The notes below the pieces were generated by a model. It had not been told where the DNA came from and made no database searches. It saw nothing but the letters and a program-made list of their open reading frames with translations. 64,000 nt of DNA from Pectinophora gossypiella (lineage: Eukaryota > Arthropoda > Insecta > Lepidoptera > Gelechiidae), in NCBI RefSeq assembly GCF_024362695.1, contig NC_065424.1:10147840-10211839 (forward strand), read 5' to 3'. The number at the start of each line of letters is the position of its first letter. Within the stretch, counting starts at the first letter, position 1. The position numbers and the translations under genes are program-made. Of this stretch, positions 22,085 through 32,454 are shown piece after piece.

Positions 22085-22670
22085 ACTAAACCCCATGTAA
22101 AATTGAACTGTTTAAAATATTCAACATCAGGGTTAAATGTTTGGCAAAACAGTATCTCTGGCAGGAATGCTGCGGTTATTTTTAACTGCTCGGTTAAATG
22201 GGACGTCGCGGTTAGAGAAACTCCGGTTTGTTTATTTATTGCATCGATATTAAATTAGAAATGTATTTGACGGCTTCTGAGCAAATGCGTTTAGGTTTCT
22301 ACTTTGCATACAGGCATATTATGCCCTCACTGTGCGCGGGAGTTCACTGTGAAGATAGCCTACATAAGCCATCATCGGGCGCATCAGCGTCGTGCAGACT
22401 GGGAGTCGAATGGGTCGCCATGGCCGAAATCGGTCGGAGATCATCATCATCATCAAATATACGCGTGATCTTATAAGGCGTGCGTGGGGCAGAGGCTATT
22501 GGGTTGGGGGTTTGTGGACCGGGATACTGGAGCTATAGGGGACTATGGCGCCTGCTCGACCAATGATAATAACAAAGATACAAAGAGCAGGCGGTGACTC
22601 GCCACTCACTGGATGGGCCACCTATCTAGCCGATGCAATAGGACAGCAAGGCAGCAACATGGTTGTGAGC
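22085..22670. other. moderately GC-rich, unclassified
   Basis: Short plus-strand frames (22228-22476; 22545-22745) include GDSPLTGWATYLADAIGQQG. It may be a transposon relic; I could not assign it. Confidence 0.35.
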
Positions 22671-22987
22671 AGTTTTATTTTAAGTTATACCCTTCATTTT
22701 CTTATCCAAAAGAAAAGGGATGGATGCTTGACAACTGTTAATTAAAAAATGAATGAGTGAACGAATGAATAACCCGATCGAATCAAATAGGCATCTCACT
22801 TATATGCATCCCGTGAGATGTGCTGGCAACTGAATTCTCTCGGGTTATTGGCCAATGTATAAATTTGAAAGGGTTGTTTAAATTTCTACATAAAATTTGA
22901 CGTAAGTATATAAATTTTATGCCTGTCGATCATCTGTCCCTTTCCACTTCGGTGGATAGGAAAATGACAGGTGTAAGTTGGAATAAA
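22671..22987. mobile_element. MITE-H copy 2
   Basis: Same arms with more changes (TTATCCAAAAGAAAAGGGAT; CCACTTCGGTGGATAGG). The loop is related to that of copy 3. Confidence 0.8.
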
Positions 22988-23159
22988 ATACCTACTTATT
23001 ATTATATTTTCAATTATTTTTATAATAATAATATGAAGTCATTGTGTTTGCTATAAATTGCGGTTACACCAATTTTATTGCCGTTCATTTTACAGCCGCC
23101 TCTTATCGGGAAAGTTATTTAAATTGAACCATATGTTCTTATTTTCAACGATATAACAT

Positions 23160-23310
23160 AACCTCATGACTTTATCCCAACTGGGGTAGTCAGGGGTACA
23201 TCCATCGCAAGTTCAAGTACCCACACATCACCGAGCTTTCTGTTAGACCAGCGTGATAGGCGGTGAGATTGACAACGTATCGTGGTAATGTTACCCTTAA
23301 TAACTGTGGA
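23160..23310 (-). repeat. repeat K
   Basis: CATGACTTTATCCCAACTGG and ACATCACCGAGCTTTCTGTT. Confidence 0.65.
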
Positions 23311-23549
23311 AATCGAGTACCTATTTAACCAAAAGTAAATAAATAGGTAGTATCTTTTTAACTTATAAATATATCTTTTGTACTTTTTAATAAAGTCGCG
23401 CCCACGGCAACGCATTAAAAGGAAAACATAAACACACACACACATACACAAAAAGTTTTATCAAAAGAGTTGGTAGTTCCAAAAACATATACGCACAAAA
23501 GTAGCATAGTGATGTAGGTATTATGTTTAGTATCCGGTTAAGTATAGCC

Positions 23550-23672
23550 CTGGCGGTATAGCAACCGTGCCGCGCGCGGAGCGAATTATATCGAGATGAT
23601 AACCAATAGCCGTTCGGCGTCTATCCACGTAGATAGCATTCATCTCGTTTATTGGTCGAAGATATATTTGTA
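23550..23672. repeat. MITE-Q-like palindrome
   Basis: GCCGCGCGCGGAGCGAATTA plus TATCGAG, and GATAGCATTCATCTCGTTTA. Related copies: 12820-12915 and 52795-52925, the latter with complementary GC-rich ends. Confidence 0.55.
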
Positions 23673-23713
23673 CATTCCTTTTAATTTAAATTAAAATCAA
23701 CATTGCATACCAT

Positions 23714-23822
23714 GCAATGCCATGTCAGGGGCCTTTGGCGGCTCAATAATAACCCTGACACCAGGTTTCTTCTTCTGTCGTGTGGGTTGTGAGGTGGATT
23801 ACCAACCCCGTCAACCCTTGTG
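23714..23822. repeat. two SINE-A 3' ends in inverted order
   Basis: A plus-strand piece (GGGCCTTTGGCGGCTCAATA to GACACCAGG) abuts a minus-strand piece (TTCTTCTGTCGTGTGGGTTG). No spacer is visible. Confidence 0.65.
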
Positions 23823-24384
23823 TGTTAACTAGCCTGGTGCGGTTGATATGTTAATAGCAAAAGGTGCAAATCAGATTCGCCATAATTTCAGTTAGCGCCG
23901 TCAGCGACTACATTATGTATATTACAGGTTACAGGTTGCAGAGGTGAAAGATGGAAGCTATGCAGGACGGAAGGGGCGCGTCACAGGGACTGTAACCTGG
24001 AACCTGACAGAGGGCAGCAGTAAGTAACTGTCAGTACTATTCAGAGCGCAAGGTCCTAGTACGGCTTTGAAATAGACTAATCTGGGCGCCATTCCACTCG
24101 CGTCAGCCAGAGTACTGCGGGGCGGAAGGTAAGAGGGAAACCACTGCCTTATTTTTCCATAAAAAGTAGCATGGCGGATGCTACACAGACAAGAGCGTGG
24201 CTTTTAAATTAGTGATGACAAATAAGCTTACGAGTATTGTTCGAAAGCAACATCCGGTAGCATCTTATATCCCCGAAAAAAGTGAAATCCAAAAAAAAAA
24301 ATACGAATACTTAACATCACTAATCTCCTATCCTAGACCATCATAGATAAACGCAAACACGCATAGTGTTTACTCCAAATTTTA

Positions 24385-24505
24385 CTCACACACACACACA
24401 CACATTCACACACAAAAACTTCGGTCGAATGCATACGAATGCAGTGTATTCTTACGCTGCCCACGCGCACATTCACACACTTTTGTGTGTTTGTGTGTGT
24501 AAGTA
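24385..24505. repeat. CA/TG microsatellites in inverted order
   Basis: (CA)n near 24388 and TGTGTG runs near 24483 surround GAATGCATACGAATGCAG. Confidence 0.7.
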
Positions 24506-25062
24506 GGTCATAGAGATAGGAGGGACACGTGTTTGGAGGGCTGGCCTTTTATTCGTGTGCTTTTGAAAATTGTGTTTCATAGCGCTATGGTACTTTCAGG
24601 GTAGATAGAAATGTCTTAATGTGAACTTAACTTATTCAATCAATGATTAGAAAAAATGCATTTTAACGATTCATTTGAAAACAGAACTGAAGTATTAAAG
24701 CAATTAAGAAACAATTAACGAGAAAATGACATATTTTGACAGCTGTCAAAACTAATCGTTCTGTCAACTAAAACTGATGGTGAAGTATGGCTAACTTGTA
24801 CTAAGTACTTTTTGAAGTACCTGCCTAGTGGGTATGTCTACTTACTTCTTTTATTGTAGTAATTTTCCTACTTAGTAGTATGTAAAAATAAAGTTCATTA
24901 AACCCAGCCGAGCCCTTTGCGCACAGCAATAAACTCCCGCGCGGATGATGCTCGCGATCGTTCACCCGCGTGCGCGCAGCCGCGCCGCGGGAAAATACAC
25001 TTTCAGTGATCTACGCTTCGACACTGTTATATTGTTAGAGCGAGAACGGGATAGAGAACATT

Positions 25063-25292
25063 CTTCTCTTCTATCGTGTGGGTTGTGAGGTGGATTACCA
25101 ACCCCATCAACCCTGGTGTCAGGGTTACTATTGAGCCGCCAAAGGCCCTTGACATGGCTCATATAACAACCACTTACTTACATCAGTAAGTAGTAACCGG
25201 GACCAACGGCTTAACGTGCCTTACGAAGCACGGATCATCTTACTTTCGGACAATCAGGTGATCAGCCAGTAATATCCTAAGCAAACTAGGGA
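25063..25292 (-). repeat. SINE-A, headless
   Basis: Antisense copy from the (GAA)n end to AAACTAGGGA, where it joins a LINE-C 3' end (25293-25356, plus sense with AAAAAAA tail). Confidence 0.75.
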
Positions 25293-25356
25293 GCCATTTG
25301 TCCGGCCAAGTAGTTAATGCCATCTGCGGCAAATCTACAATAAGTCACGTCAAAAA
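25293..25356 (+). repeat. LINE-C 3' end with A tail
   Basis: GCCATTTGTCCGGCCAAGTA through AATAAGTCACGTC and A7. Confidence 0.75.
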
Positions 25357-25520
25357 AAGGAGTATACTGCACACCCCCTCCGGTTGATTGAGGGGAGTAA
25401 TATAAGTGTAAGTAGTCGTTACATGAGACATGTCAGACGCTTATTGCGGCTGAGTAATAACCCTGACGTCAGGGTTGGGGTTGGTAATCGAAGTGGTTTA
25501 CAATCCACACGCTAGAAGAA
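25357..25520 (+). repeat. SINE-F scrap and SINE-A 3' end
   Basis: CCCCCTCCGGTTGATTGAGG of SINE-F is joined to SINE-A from AAGTAGTCGTTACATGAGAC to CACACGCTAGAAGAAG. Confidence 0.6.
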
Positions 25521-25587
25521 GTTGATTGAATTTATAGGTAAGTATTATGTTAAAGGCAACCAAAATTCTTCCGCATCGTACGCGTCT

Positions 25588-25916
25588 TTTACTACTTGGC
25601 CGGACAAATGGGGAGCGCTGAGGGCTCTCACCCGGTACAAAATTTAAAACAATAGGGGGGTTGAAATGGCCAAATCGAAGCAATTCATCTAAGAAAGCAA
25701 TATTGCTATTGGACATTTGTTTGTAATGCGCACTTACTTTTATGCGCAAAATGTCAAATAGCAATATTGTTTTCTTAGATGAATTGCTTCGATGTGGCCA
25801 TTTTAACTCCTCAGGTCTGAGGATGCAAAGATGTGCGCGAGTCTCGGCTCAGGGCGTCGACTGAGGGGATTATGTTTGAAAGATTTATCCAACCCTAGTG
25901 ACCCAATATCGATAAG
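25588..25916 (-). repeat. LINE-C 3' end carrying MITE-D
   Basis: LINE-C sequence from TACTTGGCCGGACAAATGGG, interrupted at AATAGGGGGG by a complete MITE-D (about 25657-25813), then resuming with CTCAGGTCTGAGG and GTCTCGGCTCAGGGCG. MITE-D sits at the same LINE-C position as at 9.1 and 16.85 kb. Confidence 0.75.
25657..25813. mobile_element. MITE-D copy 3, complete
   Basis: Arms CGAAGCAATTCATCTAAGAA and its complement around a short loop with GCGCACTTACTTTTATGCGC. It is the best preserved copy. Confidence 0.8.
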
Positions 25917-26132
25917 CATCATCTCCCTAGAATTATCCCATCACAGGGTCCGCTTATCTAACCTGGAAATTTGACAGGTCCGGATTTTTACAGAAGCGAC
26001 TGCCTGTCTGACCTTCCAACCCGCGAAAGGAAATCTAGCCCAATATAGGTGAGTTCACATACCTCTGAAATGCATTTCTCGGGAATATGGGTTTCCTCAC
26101 GATGTTTTCCTTCACCGATGAAGTTCTATGGT
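25917..26132 (-). repeat. SINE-B 3' half
   Basis: ATCATCTCCCTAGAATTATC to CACGATGTTTTCCTTCACCG; the tRNA-like head is missing. Confidence 0.75.
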
Positions 26133-26542
26133 TCGAAATTGTACCTTCTCTTTTGTATGGAAATCCGGCGCGGCGCTGAGGGAAGTCGTACCACGCCGGC
26201 GGGGTCGATGTCTTGGTTATTTACAGAAGGCGACACCCACATCCAACTATAAAAACTATAAAAAAATTAAGCCTTTCATTTCTGTCACATCACAATAATA
26301 AAACGAGAAAATTAAAACTAAACCAATACGAACTTTTAATATACATTTTATAATAAACAAGTTACATAATGTGATAACCTAAAAAACGTGGCAAAGTTTG
26401 TTGTGCGGGTGCGCATGTAATTAAAACTATTGCACAATGTCTTTCACCTACTGACACACAGTCTGTGTTCCTTCTATCATTATAACATACATAATCTTAC
26501 GCCAAAGGCCATTAAATTTGGCATTATAGAATTCATTATCTC

Positions 26543-26612
26543 CCTAGCATCATCACCAGCCCATTAACGTCCCCACTGCTGGAGCACGGGCCTTTCCTAT
26601 GGATGGATAGGG
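26543..26612 (-). repeat. SINE-5S 3' end fragment
   Basis: CAGCCCATTAACGTCCCCAC and TATGGATGGATAGGGA are the SINE-5S 3' end; the rest is absent. Confidence 0.7.
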
Positions 26613-26615
26613 ATT

Positions 26616-26785
26616 AACCTACATAACCTCATGACTTTATCCCAACTGGGGTAGTCAAGGGTCCATCCATCGCAAGATGATCTAAGTACCCACACATCAC
26701 CGAGCTTTCTGTTAGACCAACGTGATAGGTGAGACGTATCGCCGTCTATAAAGGTGCGGGCCCTGTAGGGAGCGCTGACAATTCG
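26616..26785 (-). repeat. repeat K
   Basis: CATGACTTTATCCCAACTGG to CGCCGTCTATAAAGG. Confidence 0.65.
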
Positions 26786-26827
26786 AATAAAACCCCACAC
26801 AAATAATTGAATGAACTTTATTACTTA

Positions 26828-27060
26828 GGATCATCATCATCATCAGCCCATTAACGTCCCCACTGCTGGGGCACGGGCCTTTCCTATGGATGGATAGGGA
26901 GATCGGGCCTTAAACCACCACGCGGGCCCAGTGCGGATTGGTGGTTATTAACGACTGCTAATGCAGCCGGGACCAACGGCTTAACGTGCCTTCCAAAGCA
27001 CGGGGGAGCTCGAGATGAACTTATTTTTTTTTTTGTGGTCACCCATCCTATGACCGGCCT
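26828..27060 (-). repeat. SINE-5S, 5' head replaced by SINE-B
   Basis: The 3' part is intact from the (ATC)n tail through GTGGTCACCCATCCTATGAC. Just inside the 5S-like region it breaks off at GGCC and joins a SINE-B 3' end directly. Confidence 0.85.
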
Positions 27061-27140
27061 TCCCTAGCATTATCCCCTTGTTTCACAGGGTCCGCTTACC
27101 TAACCTGAAAAATTGACAGGTCCGGTTTTTTGTGACTTTC
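27061..27140 (-). repeat. SINE-B 3' end
   Basis: CCCTAGCATTATCCC through GACAGGTCCGGTTTTTTG; joined without spacer to the truncated SINE-5S on its left. Confidence 0.75.
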
Positions 27141-27349
27141 ACATCACAGTCCCTTTCGGGCACAACGAAATAGAAATTTAAAAGAGAGAAGGAAGCTTTT
27201 CAAATTGTAACATTAGTATCATTAACTATTTAATGTTATGTATTATAAGCAGTGGAACATTTTCTATTCTTTTATTCGCTTCCAATTCATAAACTCCTTC
27301 TTTCAAAGTCGGTTAATTACTAAGCTCTCGTGTTCCTAGCTCACATAAT

Positions 27350-27675
27350 ACATAAACAGCCTATATACCCCACTGCTGGGCACAGGCCTTCCCTCAATCA
27401 ACCGGAGGGTGTATGGAACATACTCCACCACGCTGCTCCAATGCGGGTTGGTGGAGGTGTTTTTACGGCTAATAGCCGGGACTAACGGCTTAACGTGCCC
27501 TCCGAAGCACGGAATCATCTTACTTCTTCGAACAATCAGGTGATCCAAGCCTGAAAAGTCCTTACCAAACAAAGGACAGTCTCACAAAGTTATTTCGACC
27601 GTGTCCCCATCGGGAATCGAACCCGGACCTCCAGATCTTGAGCCTAACGCTCTAACCACTAGACCACGGAGGCTG
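27350..27675 (-). mobile_element. SINE-F, half of a head-to-head double insertion
   Basis: Antisense full-length copy. Its 3' tail touches the left 15-bp duplication CCTAGCTCACATAAT (27335-27349) and its head touches LINE-L at about 27676. It has no duplication of its own. Confidence 0.85.
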
Positions 27676-27954
27676 TTAAACAGAATACCAGCGTCGCGGC
27701 TCGCGCCGCGGCATAAGCTGAGTGAGGACCTTTTATACGGGATACCATCCACTACACATGGGTAAGCCGACATGACGTCACATTTTAATTTAGGTATAAG
27801 TTTCTGTGTTCGTTTTCCATGTTTCTATATAGAAAATATTTCGTGTGTGCGTTGACTTCTGATGTGATGTCATTATAATGTATATATATGTAATTCGTGG
27901 CTGTGGTGTCCTAAATAATAAATAAATGTTTCTTTCTTTCTTTCTTTCTTAAAC
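27676..27954 (+). mobile_element. LINE-L 3' end with (TTTC)n tail
   Basis: 5'-truncated element ending AATAATAAATAAATG plus (TTTC)n, touching the right copy of CCTAGCTCACATAAT (27955-27969). The 3' UTR resembles those at 28190, 41190 and 49540. Confidence 0.75.
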
Positions 27955-28189
27955 CCTAGCTCACATAATGATGCATAACAATATTAAGGTCGACCCAGTA
28001 TAAACTAAAACTGTGCAAGTGATACAACTGAGTGTCAGTGGGTGAGAACCATTATGTAATGGTGTTTTTAATTATTTTCGTTATAGAGCCAGTGGTGCTT
28101 ACAATTGGGTTGTTTCCTAGGTCAAAGATTAATTACGAAATTGTGATTACTAAATAAAGACGCCTATCTAATAAAACCCTGGTTTTGAA

Positions 28190-28450
28190 AGAAAGAAAGA
28201 AAGAAACATTTATTACTTCCGGACATCACAGACACAGACAGACAGGTACATTACATTTAACACAGGACAGAAACCACACGGAAATCAATAAGTACACAGA
28301 CAAAAAAATAAATATCCAAAATAAAAAGAAAAGGAAATCATAATCATAAAAACAATAATAATAAAACTAAGTATTCTAAATGCAACGCACTGACGGCCCG
28401 ATCATCTGCGGTGGAGTTCGGAATAAAAGGGCTCAGCATAAGTCGCGTGT
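28190..28450 (-). repeat. LINE-L 3' end
   Basis: (GAAA)n then TTTATTACTTCCGGACATC and CACAGACAGACAGGTAC; the most complete L tail here. Confidence 0.72.
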
Positions 28451-28584
28451 ATGCGTGTATGTATATATGTATGTATTTTTTATATTATTTCTTTAGATAA
28501 GTATATATTATTTATTATTCATATTTTTATTTTTATTTTTTCGTTATGTATTATTATATGTTTATTGCACCAGCCCGTGCTCCA

Positions 28585-28738
28585 ATGAATAATCTTCTTT
28601 CACCCTAAGGTTGCCTGGCAGAAATTGCTATTTAGCAATAAGGCCGCCTATTGTGCTTATGTTTTATTCGTATTTTTATGTCCTTTGTATATGTTGTTGT
28701 GCAATAAAGTATTATTGATTGATTGATTGAAGTCGCGG
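28585..28738 (+). repeat. LINE-N 3' end, (ATTG)n tail
   Basis: Same stem-loop block (TTGCCTGGCAGAAATTGC), GCAATAAAG and (ATTG)n. Confidence 0.72.
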
Positions 28739-28794
28739 CGTGGGCCACGACGCTGGAATAAATCACATTTTTTTTCGACGCTTTCTTTAGAATT

Positions 28795-28945
28795 AGAATC
28801 AATTATGTAACGTATTTTATCATGGATAAACTTGTTGAAGGTCAATTCAACATTTTTGAATCTGTCACTTCCAAAGTGTTCTTGTATATGGCCGATGAGA
28901 AGAAATGACAAGAAACTGCAACAGCGACACATATTCTTTCTATTT
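28795..28945 (-). repeat. repeat X, coding-like
   Basis: Minus strand reads CCSFLSFLLIGHIQEHFGSD and RFKNVELTFNKFIHDKI. Copies at 37385-37555 and 44535-44665 keep FKNVKLTFNKF or CCSF-type parts. It is a repeated coding remnant whose family I cannot name. Confidence 0.5.
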
Positions 28946-29182
28946 TTTGCGTATATTCTGTTTTTTTTTTACATTTTATTTTATTCTAATCGCTTTTTAT
29001 TGTATTATTCTAAATAAAAAATTAAGTATCCTATCCAATATTATAGAATGGAAGATAAATTACGAAATTATGATTAATAAATAAAGACAGATCTAAAGAT
29101 GACAATTTTTTTTTTATTAAACGGTATTATTTTATTTAAGTATGTACCCTCCTGGTGTCAGATTGATCTGAAAATTGACCAC

Positions 29183-29243
29183 GTTTTTATTTTAGTCTAA
29201 TACTTAAAAGCTATTCTGCCTAGTACTAAAATATTTCTGAACT
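29183..29243. repeat. MITE-P solo end
   Basis: CACGTTTTTATTTTAGTC and CTATTCTGCCTAGTACTAAA match the right arm of MITE-P. Confidence 0.7.
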
Positions 29244-29415
29244 ACATACATACATACATAAACTCACGCCTATTTCCCACCGGGGTAAGCAGAGACTATA
29301 GAATTCCATTTGCTTCGATCCTGACACACTTCTCTTGCTTCCTCCACATTCATCATATTATGTATTATCTGCTTACCCCGGTGGCAAATAGGCGTGATTT
29401 TATATATGTATGTAT
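29243..29415. repeat. inverted pair of LINE 3' ends
   Basis: CATACATACATAAACTCACG and CCACCGGGGTAAGCAG on the left are answered by CTGCTTACCCCGGTGGCAAA and TATATGTATGTATATG on the right. The two arms of about 50 bp could form a hairpin. Confidence 0.7.
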
Positions 29416-29934
29416 ATGTTCATAATTCTTATTATATTTCCTCCATCAGTTGCCGCTTTTTTTTACGTTAAGCTAATAGTTTATCCATCCATACTCCCCA
29501 GGTCCACAGCGAGTTGGCGGGTGCCTTACACCGCATAAACATGAAAAGAAAAGTGGAATAAAAAACAAGAATGAAACAACACAGATAAGAAATTAATTTG
29601 ACTTTCACCCACTGACATAGTAAGTCGTTTTTCCACTTTTTTAATCTGTGACCTTAAAAAGCCATGCGAAAATTGCGTAACCATGGCAACCGTTTTTTTA
29701 ACGTTGTTATTCTTGTTATATAAATATTCTCACGTTTTGTATGTCTATTCGTGTGAGGTTATTTTTAAATTGACCTGCAAATATATAACATTACATTTAA
29801 TAAATACTTACTTGCCAGTCAAAAATAATTGTACAGACGGACTAACGCGTGTAATTTTTAAGCCGGATGTTTTGCATCTAAGTAGATTATTTTTCCTTTA
29901 AAAATTGTGAATAAAATTGCATCGAATTTTTTTT

Positions 29935-30010
29935 GACACGCACGGGACTTGAACCCACAGCTGTTGTCAAGCCGGGACGAGCGTGTTAACCATTATACCG
30001 CCACCTCACT
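29935..30010 (-). repeat. U: tRNA-like SINE head
   Basis: On the minus strand GGTGGCGGTATAATGGTTAA, CGTCCCGGCTTGACAACAGC and B box GGTTCAAGTCCC, ending in A8. The stems do not close as a tRNA. Confidence 0.6.
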
Positions 30011-31023
30011 CTACCCGTGCGAAATTCGAAAGTGCGAAAGTCCTATCCAATAACAAACCGTGCTGAAACTAGATTTACTTTTTTACATGTATATTTCGGA
30101 TATCGGACCAAACTACGGTAACCGGTTAAAACTGCTTAACCAGTAACCAGATGCCAGTGGTGGGAAATGGTAAGGGGAACAAAGCCTCTGAGCAACCTAC
30201 ATTCATCCCCTCTTTTGATCGAAAAGATTAAGCTAGGTAGACGCGACAGTAGGTACAATGTTCTTTTGTCTCTCAGAGGGTGGTTTAGACTTAAGGTTGG
30301 TGCCACCTACTTGGTGGATATTATGTAATATAAATTGATTGATGTGTTATTGAAACAGACAGGCAACTGACAAAAGACAAAACACGTGATAAAATATCGG
30401 ACTTTATTAGGTATATTTTTCTTTATTAAAATTCGTTTTTTTTTTAAAGACAAAATGTATGAGAGCAACAAAAAAATACGAGAAGTAAGATTTCATATAG
30501 TTAACTATAAAACCTTGATCCTATGTACCTATGACATCTTTTTTGTACTTTAAAATTGCAATAAATCTCTTTTGATTTTTGTACCTTAAAATAAAGTTAA
30601 ATAAGAAAAATAAAAAAGTAGGTTAAAAAGGTAAAGTTTCTGTAAAGCACTTTGTTGAGTTGACGTGTTAAATTGCGTTTTTTCGTATTTTGTTTTTAAT
30701 TATGGATAAAAAAAATAATTACATAACTTTTTTTTACTACATGATTTATCGACTTCTATAAATTGCATAATTTTCAATTTGTTTTATCTTGTTGCGTTAC
30801 GAAGATAATGCACGTAGGAATATTATTTTATCAATCATTCGTTACTTTCATCACACTCACTGCTTCGTCGAGAATCATGCAGGAGAGGGGGAGGCCTAAG
30901 TTCACCAGACAATATTTTTAGCTAGATTCTGCTTATCTATAATATTTTTAAACCAATATTTTCCAGCCACTTTTCTTTCATTTTAAACAAACTTAGTAAG
31001 TATTCCTTGCAGACTAAACATCG
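30011..31023. other. AT-rich, nothing recognised
   Basis: No repeat of the listed families and no meaningful ORF. Confidence 0.55.
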
Positions 31024-31350
31024 TACATACATATAAACTCAGGAATATATCACCATTGGGGTAGTCAGAGATACGTCCATCACAAGATGAACTAAGCACC
31101 TACTCTTCACGGAGCTTTCTGTTAGTTCCACGTAATGGATGGCGAGCCTTATCGCCGTCTATAACGTTTCTTTTTTTTTACGTGACTTATTGTAGATTTG
31201 CCGTAGATGGCATTAACTACTTGGCCAGACAAATGGGGAGCGCTGAAGGCTCGCCGTCTATAACGGTCGAGCCAACTGTATTAGTGAAAACTGCACTTAA
31301 GATAAATTAATAACTCATTGGTGCAAGTCCGGTATCGAACTATTTGTAAA
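31024..31350 (-). repeat. repeat K, split by LINE-C
   Basis: Outer part GGGGTAGTCAGAGATACGTC and CACGGAGCTTTCTGTTAG; inner part GAAAACTGCACTTAAG and TAACTCATTGGTGCAAGTCC. Other K pieces: 15749-15846, 20104-20155, 23160-23310, 26616-26785, 50205-50280, 51190-51262, 52510-52652. The tail resembles LINE-G tails. Confidence 0.7.
31167..31251 (-). mobile_element. LINE-C 3' end with poly(A) and 14-bp TSD
   Basis: An 85-bp 5'-truncated insertion. On the minus strand it ends CAATAAGTCACGT plus an A-rich tail. It is flanked by a perfect 14-bp duplication CGCCGTCTATAACG (31153-31166, 31252-31265) and splits a K repeat. This copy proves that LINE-C moves by target-primed reverse transcription and defines its 3' end. 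Confidence 0.85.
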
Positions 31351-31888
31351 GAAAGCCGGTGAACCAAAGAACTACTGTGACTACACCACCATGGTTATAA
31401 CTGCTGAGATTTTAACTGAGCGTGTTTGAAATATGACAGAAAAGAGTTTTTTTTCCATTTGTCCGGCCAAATTTACAAAATTAGTCACTTAATTTTATTT
31501 ATACTAAAAGAAAAACCCTCTTTTATAAATGCTACGTGCCCCTCTAAACATTAACGTATTAACTTCCTTTTTTAAGCCGGTAAAAATCAATGTAAGCTAC
31601 AGACACCTATTTTCATTATCAATGTAGGTAAAAAGTTTCCCTCCATTTCCCCTCTCAAAACGCTGTCCAGTCTACAAATTCGCAAGCCACTCACTGGTAT
31701 GGCGCAAGTCGTCATCTCGTCTCGCTCTAAGGCAGCATCTTATGCAACCTTTCTCTCTTGCGCAAGAGTTGACCGACTTTGCAAAGTTATGTAACGCAAT
31801 TGTTTTTGTGGCCCACGTTTCAGGGGTTTGGGGTTACCGAATTTCTGGTGGATTTGATAGGTTTAGTTTGGTGAATGTATATACCTAT

Positions 31889-32193
31889 GAGGAGCTCGGT
31901 GGCGCAGCGGTAATCGCGCTCGGTCTGCGATTGTTGAAGTTAAGCAACTTTCGCAAAGGCCGATCATAGGATGGTTGACCACAAAAAAAAAAAGAAAAAA
32001 AAGTTTTCATTCGAGCTCCTCCGTGCTTCGGAAGGCACGTTAAGCCGTTGGTCCCGGTTGCATTAGCAGTCGTTAATAACCACCAATCCGCACTGGGCCC
32101 GCGTGGTGGTTTAAGGCCCGATCTCCCTATCCATCCATTGGGAAGGCCCGTGCCCCTGCAGTGGGGACGTTAATGGGCTGGTGATGGTGGTGG
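31889..32193 (+). mobile_element. SINE-5S copy, full length
   Basis: The head has TGGCGCAGCGG, which matches the Pol III A box. TTGAAGTTAAGCAAC and GGATGGTTGACCAC follow, which match the 5S rRNA internal control region (5S has GAAGTTAAGC and GGATGGGTGACC). The central domain is at 32022-32056. The end GCCCCTGCAGTGGGGACGT plus GGGCTGGTGATGG resembles the RTE-like LINE end at 51010-51060. Target duplication ATATACCTAT (31879-31888, 32194-32203). Confidence 0.9.
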
Positions 32194-32454
32194 ATATACC
32201 TATAGCCGTTGGAGCCTAGTTGGAACAACGCACACTGAGAGGTCACTGCTTTGAATTCCAGCTCGGGTTCCACTGAATTCGACTTTGTCAGTTTAGTTTC
32301 ATGTTTGGATCATAAATAATCGCTCTAGAGGAAAGGTCAAGAAACAAGAAGAAACAAGAAACAAGAAACATTTATTGAGAAGCTGTGTAGGTCGCCTTTC
32401 TAAGATGTACTTTTTGTTTGAGTTGAGTTATTGAGGAGAGAAGAGGCAAGATTG

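Noticed and set aside
29683..29901. 72-codon plus-strand ORF
   Set aside because: AT-rich, hydrophobic by composition, with no motif or conserved context.
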